In this document: piece after piece, positions 40,769 to 49,485 of the stretch
How positions within the stretch are numbered: position 1 is the first letter of the stretch
Layout: each line of letters begins with the position of its first letter
From: Streptomyces sp. NBC_00091
Lineage (GTDB): Bacteria > Actinomycetota > Actinomycetes > Streptomycetales > Streptomycetaceae
DNA: 64,000 nucleotides
Direction: 5' to 3'
Assembly (NCBI RefSeq): GCF_026343185.1
Contig: NZ_JAPEMA010000001.1
Coordinates: 5,766,001 to 5,830,000, forward strand
The notes under the pieces: generated by a model
The model's input: only the letters and a program-made list of their open reading frames with translations
Told to the model about the DNA's origin: nothing
Databases searched by the model: none
Program-made: the position numbers and the translations under genes

Positions 40769-42292
40769 ATGACGGCGTCGCCCTCCCCCCTCCGCCCCTC
40801 CGCGCTCGCCCTGCTGTTGACAGCGGTGGCCGCGGGCGCAGTGTCCACGGCGGCGGTGGCCGCGGCCCCGTCGGCCGTCCGTACCCCCCTCGCCTGGTTC
40901 TCCTTCTCCGGCGCGCTGCTGCTCGCCGTCGCCGCCTGCGCCGTGACCTGGTGGGCGCACAGCGCCCGGCTGCTGCGCGGCCGGCTCACCGCCCTCGCCG
41001 GCGAACTCTCCGCCCGTGACGCGTACATCGCCCGGCTGACCGCCGACGCGGCCCGCGACGCGGCGGCCCGCACCGCCGAACGCACCCGGCTCACGGCCGA
41101 GCACGCCGCCGAGGTCGAGCACCTGACGGCCGCCCGCAGCGCGGACGTGGAGCGGCTCACCGCCGCCCACACCGCCGAACTCGACGGCCTCACCGCCGCC
41201 CAGCTGGCCTCCCGCGAGCGGCTCGGCGAAGAACTGCGCCGCGCCCAGTCGGGCCGGGCCGCCGCCATGGCCGCCGCCGCCAACGCCGCCGGCCGGATGC
41301 AGGCGCTCGCCACCGGAATGCTCGCCGACCTACGGGAGATGGAGCACAAGCACGCCGACGAGGAGGTCCTCGGCGACCTGCTGCACCTCGACCACCGCAC
41401 CGCCCAGGCCGGCCGCCTCGCCGACTCCATCGCCATCCTCACCGGAGCCCGCTCGGGCCGCCGCTGGGCGAAGCCGATCGTCATGGAGTCCATCCTGCGC
41501 GGCGCCATGGGCCGCATCGGCGGCTACCAGCGGGTCCGGCTGCACTCCACCAGCGAGGCCGCCGTCGCCGGGCACGCCGCCGAGGGCGTCATGCACGCCC
41601 TCGCCGAACTCCTCGACAACGCCGCGAACTTCTCGCCGCCCACCGCCGAGGTCCACGTGTACGTGGAGGAGGTCCCGGCCGGCATCGTCATCACCGTCGA
41701 GGACAGCGGCCTCGTCATGAGCGAGGTCCAGCTGCGCCGCGCCGAACAGGCCGTCACCGCCGAGTCCCTGGACCTCGCCGGGCTCTCCGGCACCCGCCTC
41801 GGACTCGCTGTCGTCGGCCGCCTCGCCCGCAAGCACGGACTGACCGTCTCCTTCCGCCCCTCCGCGCGCGGCGGCACCGGCGCGCTGATGATGATCCCGG
41901 AAGAGCTGGTCAGCCACGCCCCGGCCGAACCCGTGCCCGCCCCGGCCCTCCTGACGGCTCCGGCTCCCGTCCCCGTACCCGCGCGGCGCACCGAGGCGGA
42001 GCCCGCCCACGACACCCCCGTAGACTCCGAGGACCCCGAAACCACCGGCCAGAACCCGGTGCTCGGCGACAGCGGACTGCCCCAGCGGCGGCGCGGCCGG
42101 ACCCTGGCCGCCGCCCACCCTGAGGGGCCCGACGCCGTGAGCGCGGCGGCCCGTACCCCGGCCGCCCCCACCGGCGCGTCCCGCTCCGCCGCCCGCTTCG
42201 GCAGCTTCCGCCAGGCCGTACGCGCCGCCGCGGCCCCGGCGCAGCAGCAGCCCACGAACCCCCCGCACCCGGAAGGCAACGACACCCCATGA
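40769..42292 (+). CDS. cvnA: Conservon protein CvnA, sensor-kinase-like membrane protein
   Basis: 507 aa. Two membrane segments near the N-terminus (residues ~12-32 and 42-62), then a ~110-residue coiled coil with repeated TAEHAAEVEHLTAARSADVE-like heptads. A GHKL ATPase domain follows (N box ELLDNAANFSPP, G1 VEDSGLVM, G2 SGTRLGLAVVGRLA), then a disordered Pro/Ala tail. The canonical phospho-acceptor His motif is replaced (HLDHRTAQAGRLADSI), as in other conservon kinases. It heads a six-gene, fully overlapping operon and probably forms a complex with CvnB-D at the membrane. Confidence 0.92.
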   Translation: MTASPSPLRPSALALLLTAVAAGAVSTAAVAAAPSAVRTPLAWFSFSGALLLAVAACAVTWWAHSARLLRGRLTALAGELSARDAYIARLTADAARDAAARTAERTRLTAEHAAEVEHLTAARSADVERLTAAHTAELDGLTAAQLASRERLGEELRRAQSGRAAAMAAAANAAGRMQALATGMLADLREMEHKHADEEVLGDLLHLDHRTAQAGRLADSIAILTGARSGRRWAKPIVMESILRGAMGRIGGYQRVRLHSTSEAAVAGHAAEGVMHALAELLDNAANFSPPTAEVHVYVEEVPAGIVITVEDSGLVMSEVQLRRAEQAVTAESLDLAGLSGTRLGLAVVGRLARKHGLTVSFRPSARGGTGALMMIPEELVSHAPAEPVPAPALLTAPAPVPVPARRTEAEPAHDTPVDSEDPETTGQNPVLGDSGLPQRRRGRTLAAAHPEGPDAVSAAARTPAAPTGASRSAARFGSFRQAVRAAAAPAQQQPTNPPHPEGNDTP

Positions 42293-42690
42293 CCGGCTCC
42301 ACCACCGACGAGACGCTCAGCTGGCTCCTGGAAGGGCTCCTGGAGCGCACCCCCGGGGCCCGGCACGCCCTCGTGCTCTCCCGCGACGGCCTCAAGCTGT
42401 GCCGCACCCCCGAGCTCTCCGTCGACCAGGCCGACCAGCTCGCCGCGATCGCCGCCGGCATCCAGAGCCTGTCCCACGGGGCGTCCATCGAGTTCGGCGA
42501 CGGCACCGGCGGGGTCCGCTCCGCCATGGCCGAGTTCTACGGCGGGATCCTCTTCATCGTCGAGGCCGGCGAGGGCGCGCACCTCGCGCTCGTCGCCGCC
42601 GAGGACGCCGACGCGGGCCTCGTCGGCCACAACATGTCCGAGCTGGTGGAGCAGCTGAGCGAGCATCTGATCGCCCGGCCCCGGGGTTGA
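42289..42690 (+). CDS. cvnB: Conservon protein CvnB, roadblock/LC7 domain
   Basis: 133 aa, one roadblock/LC7 domain (LEGLLERTPGARHALVLSRDG to AFVL-like MSELVEQLSEHL). By analogy with MglB it is the likely GTPase-activating or scaffolding partner of CvnD. ATGA overlap with cvnA. Length is normal for the family. Confidence 0.93.
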   Translation: MTGSTTDETLSWLLEGLLERTPGARHALVLSRDGLKLCRTPELSVDQADQLAAIAAGIQSLSHGASIEFGDGTGGVRSAMAEFYGGILFIVEAGEGAHLALVAAEDADAGLVGHNMSELVEQLSEHLIARPRG

Positions 42691-43043
42691 GCCGCGGCAG
42701 GCCGGGCCGGGACGACTCCCCGGACCGGCTGTACACGCTCACCGGCGGCCGGAGCCGCTCCGGCAGCGACGCCTTCGACCTGGTGACCCTGATCGTCGCC
42801 GAATGCGACCCGGTGCCCGGCATCCAGTCCGAGCACGCGGCGATCCTGCGGATGTGCCGCTTCCCGACGGCCGTGGTGGAGGTCGCGGCCGAACTGGGCC
42901 TGCCGGTCTCGATCGTACGGATCCTCCTCGCCGACCTCCTCGCCGCCGGGCGCATCAGCGCCCGGCACCCGCGCGTCACGACGTACCGCCTTCCCGACCC
43001 CGACATCCTGGAGCAGGTGCTCGTTGGACTCCGCAACCTCTGA
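42687..43043 (+). CDS. cvnC: Conservon protein CvnC, DUF742
   Basis: 118 aa. DUF742 protein with RLYTLTGGR, then a small winged-helix-like region (EHAAILRMCRF...LPVSIVRILLADL). The start is TTG 42687, overlapping the cvnB stop (TTGA); no better start is visible. Third component of the conservon complex; role unknown. Confidence 0.9.
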   Translation: MSRGRPGRDDSPDRLYTLTGGRSRSGSDAFDLVTLIVAECDPVPGIQSEHAAILRMCRFPTAVVEVAAELGLPVSIVRILLADLLAAGRISARHPRVTTYRLPDPDILEQVLVGLRNL

Positions 43044-43680
43044 CCCGGGCGAGCCCCGGCAGGCCCTCAGCAGCACCGCCGACAACGGCCTCAAGATCGT
43101 GATCGTGGGCGGCTTCGGCGTCGGCAAGACCACCATGGTCCGCTCGGTCAGCGAGATCCGCCCGCTGAACACCGAGGAGACGATGACCAAGGCGGGCGAG
43201 GCCGTCGACGACACCGACGGGGTCAACGCCAAGACCGCCACCACCGTGGCCTTCGACTTCGGCCGGATCACCCTCGACGCCCACAACGTGCTCTACCTGT
43301 TCGGTGCCCCCGGCCAGGAGCGGTTCTGGTTCCTGTGGGACCGGCTGTTCTCCGGCACCCTCGGCGCGGTCGTCCTCGTCGACACCCGCCGGCTCGCGGA
43401 CTCCTGGTACGCCATCGACCGCCTCGAGCACCACGGCACGCCCTTCGTCGTCGCCTGCAACGACTTCGGCGGCCCCGCCCACAGCCCGGAGCAGATCCGC
43501 ACCGCCCTCGACCTCCCCTCCGAGGTGCCCCTGCTCTTCTGCGACGCCCGCTCCCGCACCTCCAGCAAGCAGGTGCTCATCTCCCTCGTCGAGCACCTCC
43601 AGCACATCCAGCAGCTCCCGCACCAGCAGCACCACCGCCAGCCGGCCGTCCCGCACACCATCCCGGAGCCCACCCCGTGA
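43024..43680 (+). CDS. cvnD: Conservon protein CvnD, small GTPase
   Basis: 218 aa. Ras-like GTPase of the MglA-related conservon type: P-loop GGFGVGKTT (residues ~29-37), switch region with GVNAKTATTVAFDFG, FGAPGQERFWFLWD in place of DxxG, and VACNDF in place of NKxD. TTG start inside the end of cvnC (20-base overlap). The C-terminal ~25 residues are His/Gln/Pro-rich (HQQHHRQPAVPH). Molecular switch of the operon. Confidence 0.92.
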   Translation: MDSATSDPGEPRQALSSTADNGLKIVIVGGFGVGKTTMVRSVSEIRPLNTEETMTKAGEAVDDTDGVNAKTATTVAFDFGRITLDAHNVLYLFGAPGQERFWFLWDRLFSGTLGAVVLVDTRRLADSWYAIDRLEHHGTPFVVACNDFGGPAHSPEQIRTALDLPSEVPLLFCDARSRTSSKQVLISLVEHLQHIQQLPHQQHHRQPAVPHTIPEPTP

Positions 43681-44906
43681 CCACCCCCGAGCCCCAGCCC
43701 GTCTACCTCGGCGGCCCCCGCTTCCAGAGCGACCCCGCCGAGCTGTACCGGGAGATGCGGCGCGACCACGGCGCCGTCGCCCCGGTCGTCCTCGACGGAG
43801 ACGTCCCGGCCTGGCTGGTCCTCGGCTACCGCGAACTGCACCAGGTCACCAGCGACCCGCAGCTCTTCTCCCGCGACTCCGACCTGTGGAACCAGTGGGA
43901 CCGCATCCCCGCCGACTGGCCGCTGCTCCCGATGATCGGCCGCAAGCAGCCCTCCATCCTCTACACCGTCGGCGAACGCCACCGCGAGCGCGCCGCCGTC
44001 ATCTGCGACGCGCTGGAATCCGTCGACCCCTTCGAACTCAAGGGCCACGCCGAACGCTTCGCCGACGAGCTGATCGACCGGCTCTGCGGCAAGGGCGAGT
44101 GCGACATCGTCGGCGAGTACGCCACGCTCCTGCCTCTGCGCGTACTCGCGAGCATCTACGGATTCTCCGACGCGCAGGGCCCCGGCCTCGTCACCGCCAT
44201 GAACGACATGATCAACGGCCGGGAGGGCGCCCTGGACGGCCAGCGCCACCTCGCCGAGTCCATGTACGCGCTGCTCGCCGCCAAGGCCGCCGCGCCCGGC
44301 CCCGACGTCGCCTCCAGGATGCTGGCCAACACCGCCGGGTTCACCGTCGACGAGATCGCCCAGGACCTGATGGTGATGATGGCCGCCGGCCACCAGCCCA
44401 CCGCCGACTGGATCGGCAACTCGCTGCGCCTGATGCTCACCGACGACCGCTTCGCCGCCTCCCTGGCGGGCGGCCGGCACAGCGTCGGCGAAGCGATGAA
44501 CGAAGTGCTCTGGGAGGACACCCCGACCCAGAACGTCGCCGGCCGCTGGACCACCCGGGACACCCACCTCGGCGGCCGGCGCATCGGCCGCGGCGACCTG
44601 GTCCTGCTGGGCCTGGCCGCCGCCAACGGGGACCCGCACGTACGCACCGACGCGGGCGCCCTCACCGGCGGGAACAACGCCTTCTTCTCCTTCGGCCACG
44701 GCGAACACCGCTGCCCCTTCCCGGCCCAGGAGGTCGCCGAGGTCATCGCCCGCACCGGCATCGAGGTCCTCCTCGACCGGCTCCCCGACGTCGACCTCGC
44801 CGGACCCGCCGACGCGCTCACCCGGCGCCCGTCCCCCTGGCTGCGCGGCCTCAGCGCACTCCCCGTGACCTACACCCCGACCCCCGCGCTTGGAGCCACC
44901 CGATGA
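43677..44906 (+). CDS. Cytochrome P450, CYP157-like (conservon-linked), lacking ExxR
   Basis: 409 aa. Haem-binding loop FSFGHGEHRCPFP with the Cys ligand is intact and I-helix AGHQPTADW is present. The K-helix ExxR motif, nearly invariant in P450s, reads EVLW here: the arginine is a tryptophan. Known CYP157 proteins of Streptomyces conservons share this loss, so it is a family trait rather than damage. GTGA overlap with cvnD. Activity, if any, probably depends on the CYP154 partner that follows. Confidence 0.88.
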   Translation: MTTPEPQPVYLGGPRFQSDPAELYREMRRDHGAVAPVVLDGDVPAWLVLGYRELHQVTSDPQLFSRDSDLWNQWDRIPADWPLLPMIGRKQPSILYTVGERHRERAAVICDALESVDPFELKGHAERFADELIDRLCGKGECDIVGEYATLLPLRVLASIYGFSDAQGPGLVTAMNDMINGREGALDGQRHLAESMYALLAAKAAAPGPDVASRMLANTAGFTVDEIAQDLMVMMAAGHQPTADWIGNSLRLMLTDDRFAASLAGGRHSVGEAMNEVLWEDTPTQNVAGRWTTRDTHLGGRRIGRGDLVLLGLAAANGDPHVRTDAGALTGGNNAFFSFGHGEHRCPFPAQEVAEVIARTGIEVLLDRLPDVDLAGPADALTRRPSPWLRGLSALPVTYTPTPALGATR

Positions 44907-46150
44907 CGTGCCCGATCGACCACACCCCGGCCGCCCCCCTCACCCTCGACCCCTTCGTCACCGACCTCGACGCCGAGAGCGCCGCGCTGCGCGCCGCCGG
45001 TCCGCTGGTCCGGGTCGTCCTCCCCGGCGGCGTCGGCGTGTACGCCGTCACGCACCACGCCGAGGCGCGCAGACTCCTCACCGACCCCAGGGTCGTCAAG
45101 GACATCGACGTGTGGGGCGCCTGGCAGCGCGGCGAAATCCCCCTGGACTGGCCCCTCATAGGCCTCGCCAACCCCGGCCGCTCCATGCTGACCGTCGACG
45201 GGGACGAGCACCGCCGGCTGCGCACCCTCGTCGCCCAGGCCCTGACCCCCCGCCGGGTCGAGCGGCTGCGCGCCGGCATCGAGGCCCTGACGACCGGGAT
45301 GCTCGACCGCCTCGCCGCCCTCCCGGCCGGCGGGACGGTGGACCTGAAGGCACACTTCGCCTACCCCCTGCCGATGAACGTCATCAGCGAGCTGATGGGC
45401 GTCGACACCGCTGAACACCCCCGCCTGAAGGCCCTCTTCGAGAAGTTCTTCTCCACCCAGACCCTCCCCGAAGAGGTGCCGCAGATGATGGCGGACCTCG
45501 GCGCCCTCTTCTCCCGGATCGTGGAGTCCAAGCGGGCCACCCCCGGCGACGACCTCACCAGCGCCCTCATCGCCGCCTCCGAGGACGGGGACCACCTCAG
45601 CACCGAGGAGATCACCAACACCCTCCAGCTGATGGTCGCCGCCGGGCACGAGACCACCATCAGCCTGATCGTCAACGCCGTCGTCGCCCTCGAGACCCAC
45701 CCCGAGCAGCGGTCCCTGGTCCTCAAGGGGGAGGTCCCCTGGGAGGACGTCATCGAGGAGACCCTGCGCTGGTCCACCCCCACCTCGCACGTCCTCATCC
45801 GCTTCGCCACCGAGGACATCGAGGTCGGGGACCGGATCCTGCCCCAGGGCGAGGGCCTGATCGTCTCCTTCGGGGCGCTGGGCCGCGACGAGGCCCAACA
45901 CGGCGAGAACGCGGGCGAGTTCGACATCACCCGCACCCCCAACCGGCACATCGCCTTCGGCCACGGCCCGCACGTCTGCCCCGGCGCCGCCCTCTCCCGC
46001 CTGGAGGCCCTCGTGGCCCTCCCGGCCCTCTACGCCCGCTTCCCGGACCTCTCGCTGGCCGTCGGACGCGAGGAGCTGCGCAACAAGCCGATCCTCACCC
46101 AGAACGACCTGTACGACCTCCCCGTGCGGTTGACTGCGACCGCAGGCTGA
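44903..46150 (+). CDS. Cytochrome P450, CYP154-like (conservon-linked)
   Basis: 415 aa. All P450 motifs intact: AGHETTISL (I helix), ETLR (K helix ExxR), FGHGPHVCPGAALSR (haem loop). CYP154 members often follow CYP157 in conservons and hydroxylate steroids or small aromatic substrates in vitro. ATGA overlap with the CYP157 gene and TTGGAG upstream. Last gene of the conservon operon. Confidence 0.9.
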   Translation: MTCPIDHTPAAPLTLDPFVTDLDAESAALRAAGPLVRVVLPGGVGVYAVTHHAEARRLLTDPRVVKDIDVWGAWQRGEIPLDWPLIGLANPGRSMLTVDGDEHRRLRTLVAQALTPRRVERLRAGIEALTTGMLDRLAALPAGGTVDLKAHFAYPLPMNVISELMGVDTAEHPRLKALFEKFFSTQTLPEEVPQMMADLGALFSRIVESKRATPGDDLTSALIAASEDGDHLSTEEITNTLQLMVAAGHETTISLIVNAVVALETHPEQRSLVLKGEVPWEDVIEETLRWSTPTSHVLIRFATEDIEVGDRILPQGEGLIVSFGALGRDEAQHGENAGEFDITRTPNRHIAFGHGPHVCPGAALSRLEALVALPALYARFPDLSLAVGREELRNKPILTQNDLYDLPVRLTATAG

Positions 46151-46209
46151 CCACAAGATCCATCTCGCAGACGACGACCTGCCGCGGCCCGCTGCCTAAG
46201 TTTGACGTC

Positions 46210-47409
46210 ATGAACACCCGACGCCGGACCGCGGCCGCCGCGGCCTTACTCGCCCTCCTGCTCCCCGTCCCGCTCATGGCGGCCTCCACCGCCTCCGCCG
46301 CACCCGCGGCAGCCGCGGACACCCGCCCGGTGGGGGCCGAACTCCCCGCCCCCACCGGCCGGTTCGCGGTCGGTCAGGAGGACCTCCACCTGACCGACCG
46401 CAGCAGGACCGACCCCTGGGCGCACACCGGGCCCCGCGAGCTGATGGTCACCCTGCGCTATCCGGCGCAGCGCGGCACCGGCCGGGCGCCCGCGCCGTAC
46501 ATGAGCACCGAGGAAGCCCGGCTGATCCTGGCCGACAAGCAGCTGGACCAGCTGATCGACCCGGCCGTCTTCGCCGCCACCCGGGCCCACGCCCGCGTCG
46601 GCGCCCGGCCCGTCCAGGGCCGCTACCCCCTGATCGTGCTCTCGCCCGGCTTCACCGTCCCCCGCGCCACCCTCAGCTCCCTGGCCGAGGACCTGGCCTC
46701 GAGGGGCTACGTGGTGGCCGCCGTGGACCACGCCTACGAGAGCGCCGCCACCGCCTTCCCCGGCGGCCGGATCCTCACCTGCCTGGCCTGCGAACAGACG
46801 CAGGGGCCGGGCGGGATCGAAGCCGTCACCGAGGTCCGCGCCCGCGACGTGTCCTTCCTGCTGGACCGCCTCACCGGCCGCCACCCGGCCTGGCGCCACG
46901 CCGGCCTCGTCGACCGCGGCCGCATCGCCATGGCCGGCCACTCCATCGGCGGCGCCGCCGCGCTCCCCGCCATGGCCGCCGACCAGCGGATCCGCGCGGG
47001 CATCGACATGGACGGCACCCTGCCCGAGCCCTACCCCGCCGCCGGGATCGGCGGCCGCCCCTTCATGCTGTTCGGGTCGGCCGCGAGCGTCCCCGGCGAC
47101 CAGCGCGGCAACTGGTCCGGTCCGTGGCCGCACTTCGACGGCTGGAAGCGCTGGATCACCCTCGACGGCACCGACCACTTCGGGCCCACCGACTTCCCCG
47201 CCATCCGCGACCACGTCGGCCTGCCGCACTCCGAGGCACCCCTCTCCGGCCCCCGCGCCATCGAGCTGACCCGGCGCTACGTCTCGGCCTTCTTCGACCA
47301 GCACCTCAAGGGCGAGCGCCGGCCGGTCCTGAACGGCCCCTCCGCCGACACCCCCGAGGCCCGCTTCCACAACCCCGGCGGTGGCACTAGCTCCGCGGAA
47401 CGTCCTTGA
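46210..47409 (+). CDS. Secreted alpha/beta hydrolase (PAF-acetylhydrolase/lipase-like)
   Basis: 399 aa. Signal peptide (residues 1-30, ending ASAAPA). Catalytic elbow GHSIGGAAA with the nucleophile Ser near residue 243, DMDGTL for the acid region and DGTDHFGPTDF for the His. The layout (YPLIVLSPGFTVPRATLSSLAEDLASRGYVV) fits the PAF-acetylhydrolase/chlorophyllase-like branch of secreted lipases and esterases. Its last 23 bases overlap the end of the erythromycin-esterase-like gene on the opposite strand. Confidence 0.88.
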   Translation: MNTRRRTAAAAALLALLLPVPLMAASTASAAPAAAADTRPVGAELPAPTGRFAVGQEDLHLTDRSRTDPWAHTGPRELMVTLRYPAQRGTGRAPAPYMSTEEARLILADKQLDQLIDPAVFAATRAHARVGARPVQGRYPLIVLSPGFTVPRATLSSLAEDLASRGYVVAAVDHAYESAATAFPGGRILTCLACEQTQGPGGIEAVTEVRARDVSFLLDRLTGRHPAWRHAGLVDRGRIAMAGHSIGGAAALPAMAADQRIRAGIDMDGTLPEPYPAAGIGGRPFMLFGSAASVPGDQRGNWSGPWPHFDGWKRWITLDGTDHFGPTDFPAIRDHVGLPHSEAPLSGPRAIELTRRYVSAFFDQHLKGERRPVLNGPSADTPEARFHNPGGGTSSAERP

Positions 47410-48589
47410 CGAAGACGATCCCGTCGCTGTCCGCCAAGTGGGCCGGGTCGAAGGGGGCGTAGCCGAACCAGGGGGACACGCGGGGCGCGGGCCGCGTGTC
47501 GCCGAGGGCGGTGGCCAGCCGTGGGGCGTCGATGACGCTGCTGTCCTCCGGGAGCGCGTACAGGAGTCCCTCGAGCGTGTCCGGCGGCGGCGCGTCCACA
47601 CCCCGGTGCCGGATGGTGCCGAGGGCCGTCGCCACGAAGGCGTACTCCTCGCCGAGCCGGGCGCTCACCAGCGCACCGGCGCTCCACCACTCCAGCGGCG
47701 TCCCGCCCATCCGCATCGTGCTCTTCTCCCGCTGGAGATGGGAGTTGTGGGCGTGGACGAGGGCAGGGCCCCGGGCGGCGACGGCGAGGAGGTTGTGGGC
47801 CATCATCTGGGCCCGCACGCTCACCAGCCAGGCCATACGGGACGGTGAGGTGTCGGCCATCCGGTAGTGGTAGCGCAGCAGACCGGTCGCGGTGCGCCCG
47901 TACAGCCGCGCGCGGTCCCACTCCTCCCGCGAGGTCTCCGCGATCAGGTGCGGCGTCTGCGCGTCGAGCAGCGCCACCAGATCATCGGCGAGCAGCCGCA
48001 GTTCCCTGGCCCCGTCCGACTGCCCCACGGACCGGGCCGGGTCCCTCATCGCGGCGGGTTCGGTCCACCGGTCGTCGGCGCCGATCAGGCGGTCGAGCGC
48101 GTCCCCGGAGCAGGGGAGCAGGTTCGCGTCCACCCGGGCCGCGAGGTACTCGTGGAGCGCGGTCAGGGCCTGGCGGGGGCTTGCGGCGCCGGTCATCTCC
48201 AGCGGGCCGTCGACACCGGCGAAGCGGAGCCGCTCGGACGCGGGCCGGCCGTCGTTGTGGGCGCGCATCCAGGCCACGAGCTCGCGGTTGGCCGCGGAGG
48301 CGCCCCAGCCGTGGCTGAATCCGTGTTCCATGACCTCGTCGAGCGTGCCCGTGCCCGAGGTGACGTAGTCGTCCACGACCAGGCCCGCCACGCAGTCGCT
48401 CTCGATCGCGATCGTCCGGTAGCCCTCCTGCTCGACGAGCTGCCGGAAGAGGTCGTTGCGCAGGTCGAGCAGAGTGTCCTCGCCGTGGGTGGGCTCGCCC
48501 AGGGCGAGCAGCCGGGGCCGGGCCGGGAGCAGCCCCATGACGGAGGCAGCCTGGACGGCATGGGCGGTGTGCTTGATGTCAGTCGCCAT
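47387..48589 (-). CDS. Erythromycin-esterase-family protein
   Basis: 400 aa. Members hydrolyse macrolide lactones (EreA/EreB) or unknown esters. Visible signatures: LLALGEPTHGEDTLLDLRNDLF with the conserved His/Glu, AIESDC, and VHAHNSHLQREKS with the second catalytic His pair. Start ATG 48589 (MATDIKHTAHA) is chosen; an upstream ATG would overlap the divergent MerR gene. The neighbour is a MerR regulator sharing the 58-base promoter region, so expression is probably inducible. Whether it confers macrolide resistance cannot be judged from sequence. Confidence 0.88.
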   Translation of the reverse strand: MATDIKHTAHAVQAASVMGLLPARPRLLALGEPTHGEDTLLDLRNDLFRQLVEQEGYRTIAIESDCVAGLVVDDYVTSGTGTLDEVMEHGFSHGWGASAANRELVAWMRAHNDGRPASERLRFAGVDGPLEMTGAASPRQALTALHEYLAARVDANLLPCSGDALDRLIGADDRWTEPAAMRDPARSVGQSDGARELRLLADDLVALLDAQTPHLIAETSREEWDRARLYGRTATGLLRYHYRMADTSPSRMAWLVSVRAQMMAHNLLAVAARGPALVHAHNSHLQREKSTMRMGGTPLEWWSAGALVSARLGEEYAFVATALGTIRHRGVDAPPPDTLEGLLYALPEDSSVIDAPRLATALGDTRPAPRVSPWFGYAPFDPAHLADSDGIVFVKDVPRS

Positions 48590-48592
48590 GCC

Positions 48593-48610
48593 TTCAACGC
48601 TATCGTTGAA
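48593..48610. promoter_or_regulatory. MerR-type operator in divergent promoter region
   Basis: TTCAACG-CTAT-CGTTGAA, a perfect 7-base inverted repeat, followed by a third GGTTGAA at 48616-48622. It fills the short divergent region between the esterase-like gene and the MerR gene. The repeated TTGAA/TTCAA half-sites fit MerR-family binding. Confidence 0.6.
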
Positions 48611-48647
48611 CCTTCGGTTGAAACTTTTCCGCGATACCGTCGCCACC

Positions 48648-49361
48648 ATGGGACGGAACCTTCAAAACGGTGAGCGGCTCAGGCCGGTGGATCTGGCGCG
48701 CGGGCACGGCCTGTCCACGCAGGCGGTCAGGAACTACGAGGAGGCCGGCATCCTTCCGGCCGCCGGTCGCACACCCCACGGCTACCGCACCTACACCTCG
48801 CTGCACGCGGGGGCCCTACGCGCGTTTCTCGCCCTGGTGCCCGGCCACGGCCACCAGACGGCGGCGTCGATCATGCGGGCCGTGAACCAGGGAGGGGCCG
48901 AAGAGGCGCTGCGCCTCATCGACGAGAGCCACGCCCAGCTCCTCGAGGACCGGCGGACCCTCCAGGCCGTGGAGAGCGCCCTGAGCGACCTGGAACCCGC
49001 CACGGAGCCCGAGCCCGGAGGCACCTTCATCGGGCCGCTGGCGGGGAAGTTCGGAATCCGGCCCGCGACGCTGCGCAAATGGGAGCGCGCCGGGCTGGTG
49101 CGCCCGCGCCGCGACCCGCGGACCGGGTACCGCGTCTACGACGAGGCCGACGTACGGGACGCCCGGCTGGCCCACCAGCTCAGGCGGGGCGGCTACCTGC
49201 TGGAGCAGATCGCCCCGCTGATCGCTCACGTACGGGCGGCCGGCGGGCGGGAGCCGCTGGAGGCCGCGCTGTCCGGCTGGCACGCCCGGCTGTCCGCCCG
49301 CGGGCGGGCGATGCTGACCGGGGCCGCGGAGCTGGAGGCGTACCTCCGCGAGCGCGGATGA
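48648..49361 (+). CDS. MerR-family regulator with two HTH domains
   Basis: 237 aa. A first MerR winged HTH covers residues ~12-80 (LSTQAVRNYEEAGILPAAGRTPHGYRTY). A second, independent one covers ~125-195 (IRPATLRKWERAGLVRPRRDPRTGYRVYDEADV). MerR proteins usually have one HTH per chain and dimerise; a fused double HTH implies a different geometry at the operator. Arg/Tyr positions of both recognition helices are kept. Divergent from the esterase-like gene. Confidence 0.9.
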   Translation: MGRNLQNGERLRPVDLARGHGLSTQAVRNYEEAGILPAAGRTPHGYRTYTSLHAGALRAFLALVPGHGHQTAASIMRAVNQGGAEEALRLIDESHAQLLEDRRTLQAVESALSDLEPATEPEPGGTFIGPLAGKFGIRPATLRKWERAGLVRPRRDPRTGYRVYDEADVRDARLAHQLRRGGYLLEQIAPLIAHVRAAGGREPLEAALSGWHARLSARGRAMLTGAAELEAYLRERG

Positions 49362-49450
49362 GATACCGGTCGCAGGGGCGCCGGCCGCCGGGTCGCCGGT
49401 CGCCGGTCGCAGGCCGAAGGGCCGCCGGCGCCGGGGCGTAACCGCCGGGC

Positions 49451-49476
49451 GGATCAGGGCCGTCCGGCCCTGATCC
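49451..49476. terminator. Bidirectional terminator between merR and the anti-sigma gene
   Basis: GGATCAGGGCC and its exact complement form an 11-bp stem around a 4-base loop (49462-49465), 10 bases beyond the anti-sigma stop. GGTCGCC repeats lie between it and the merR stop. Strong convergent terminator. Confidence 0.8.
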
Positions 49477-49485
49477 ACCCGATCC

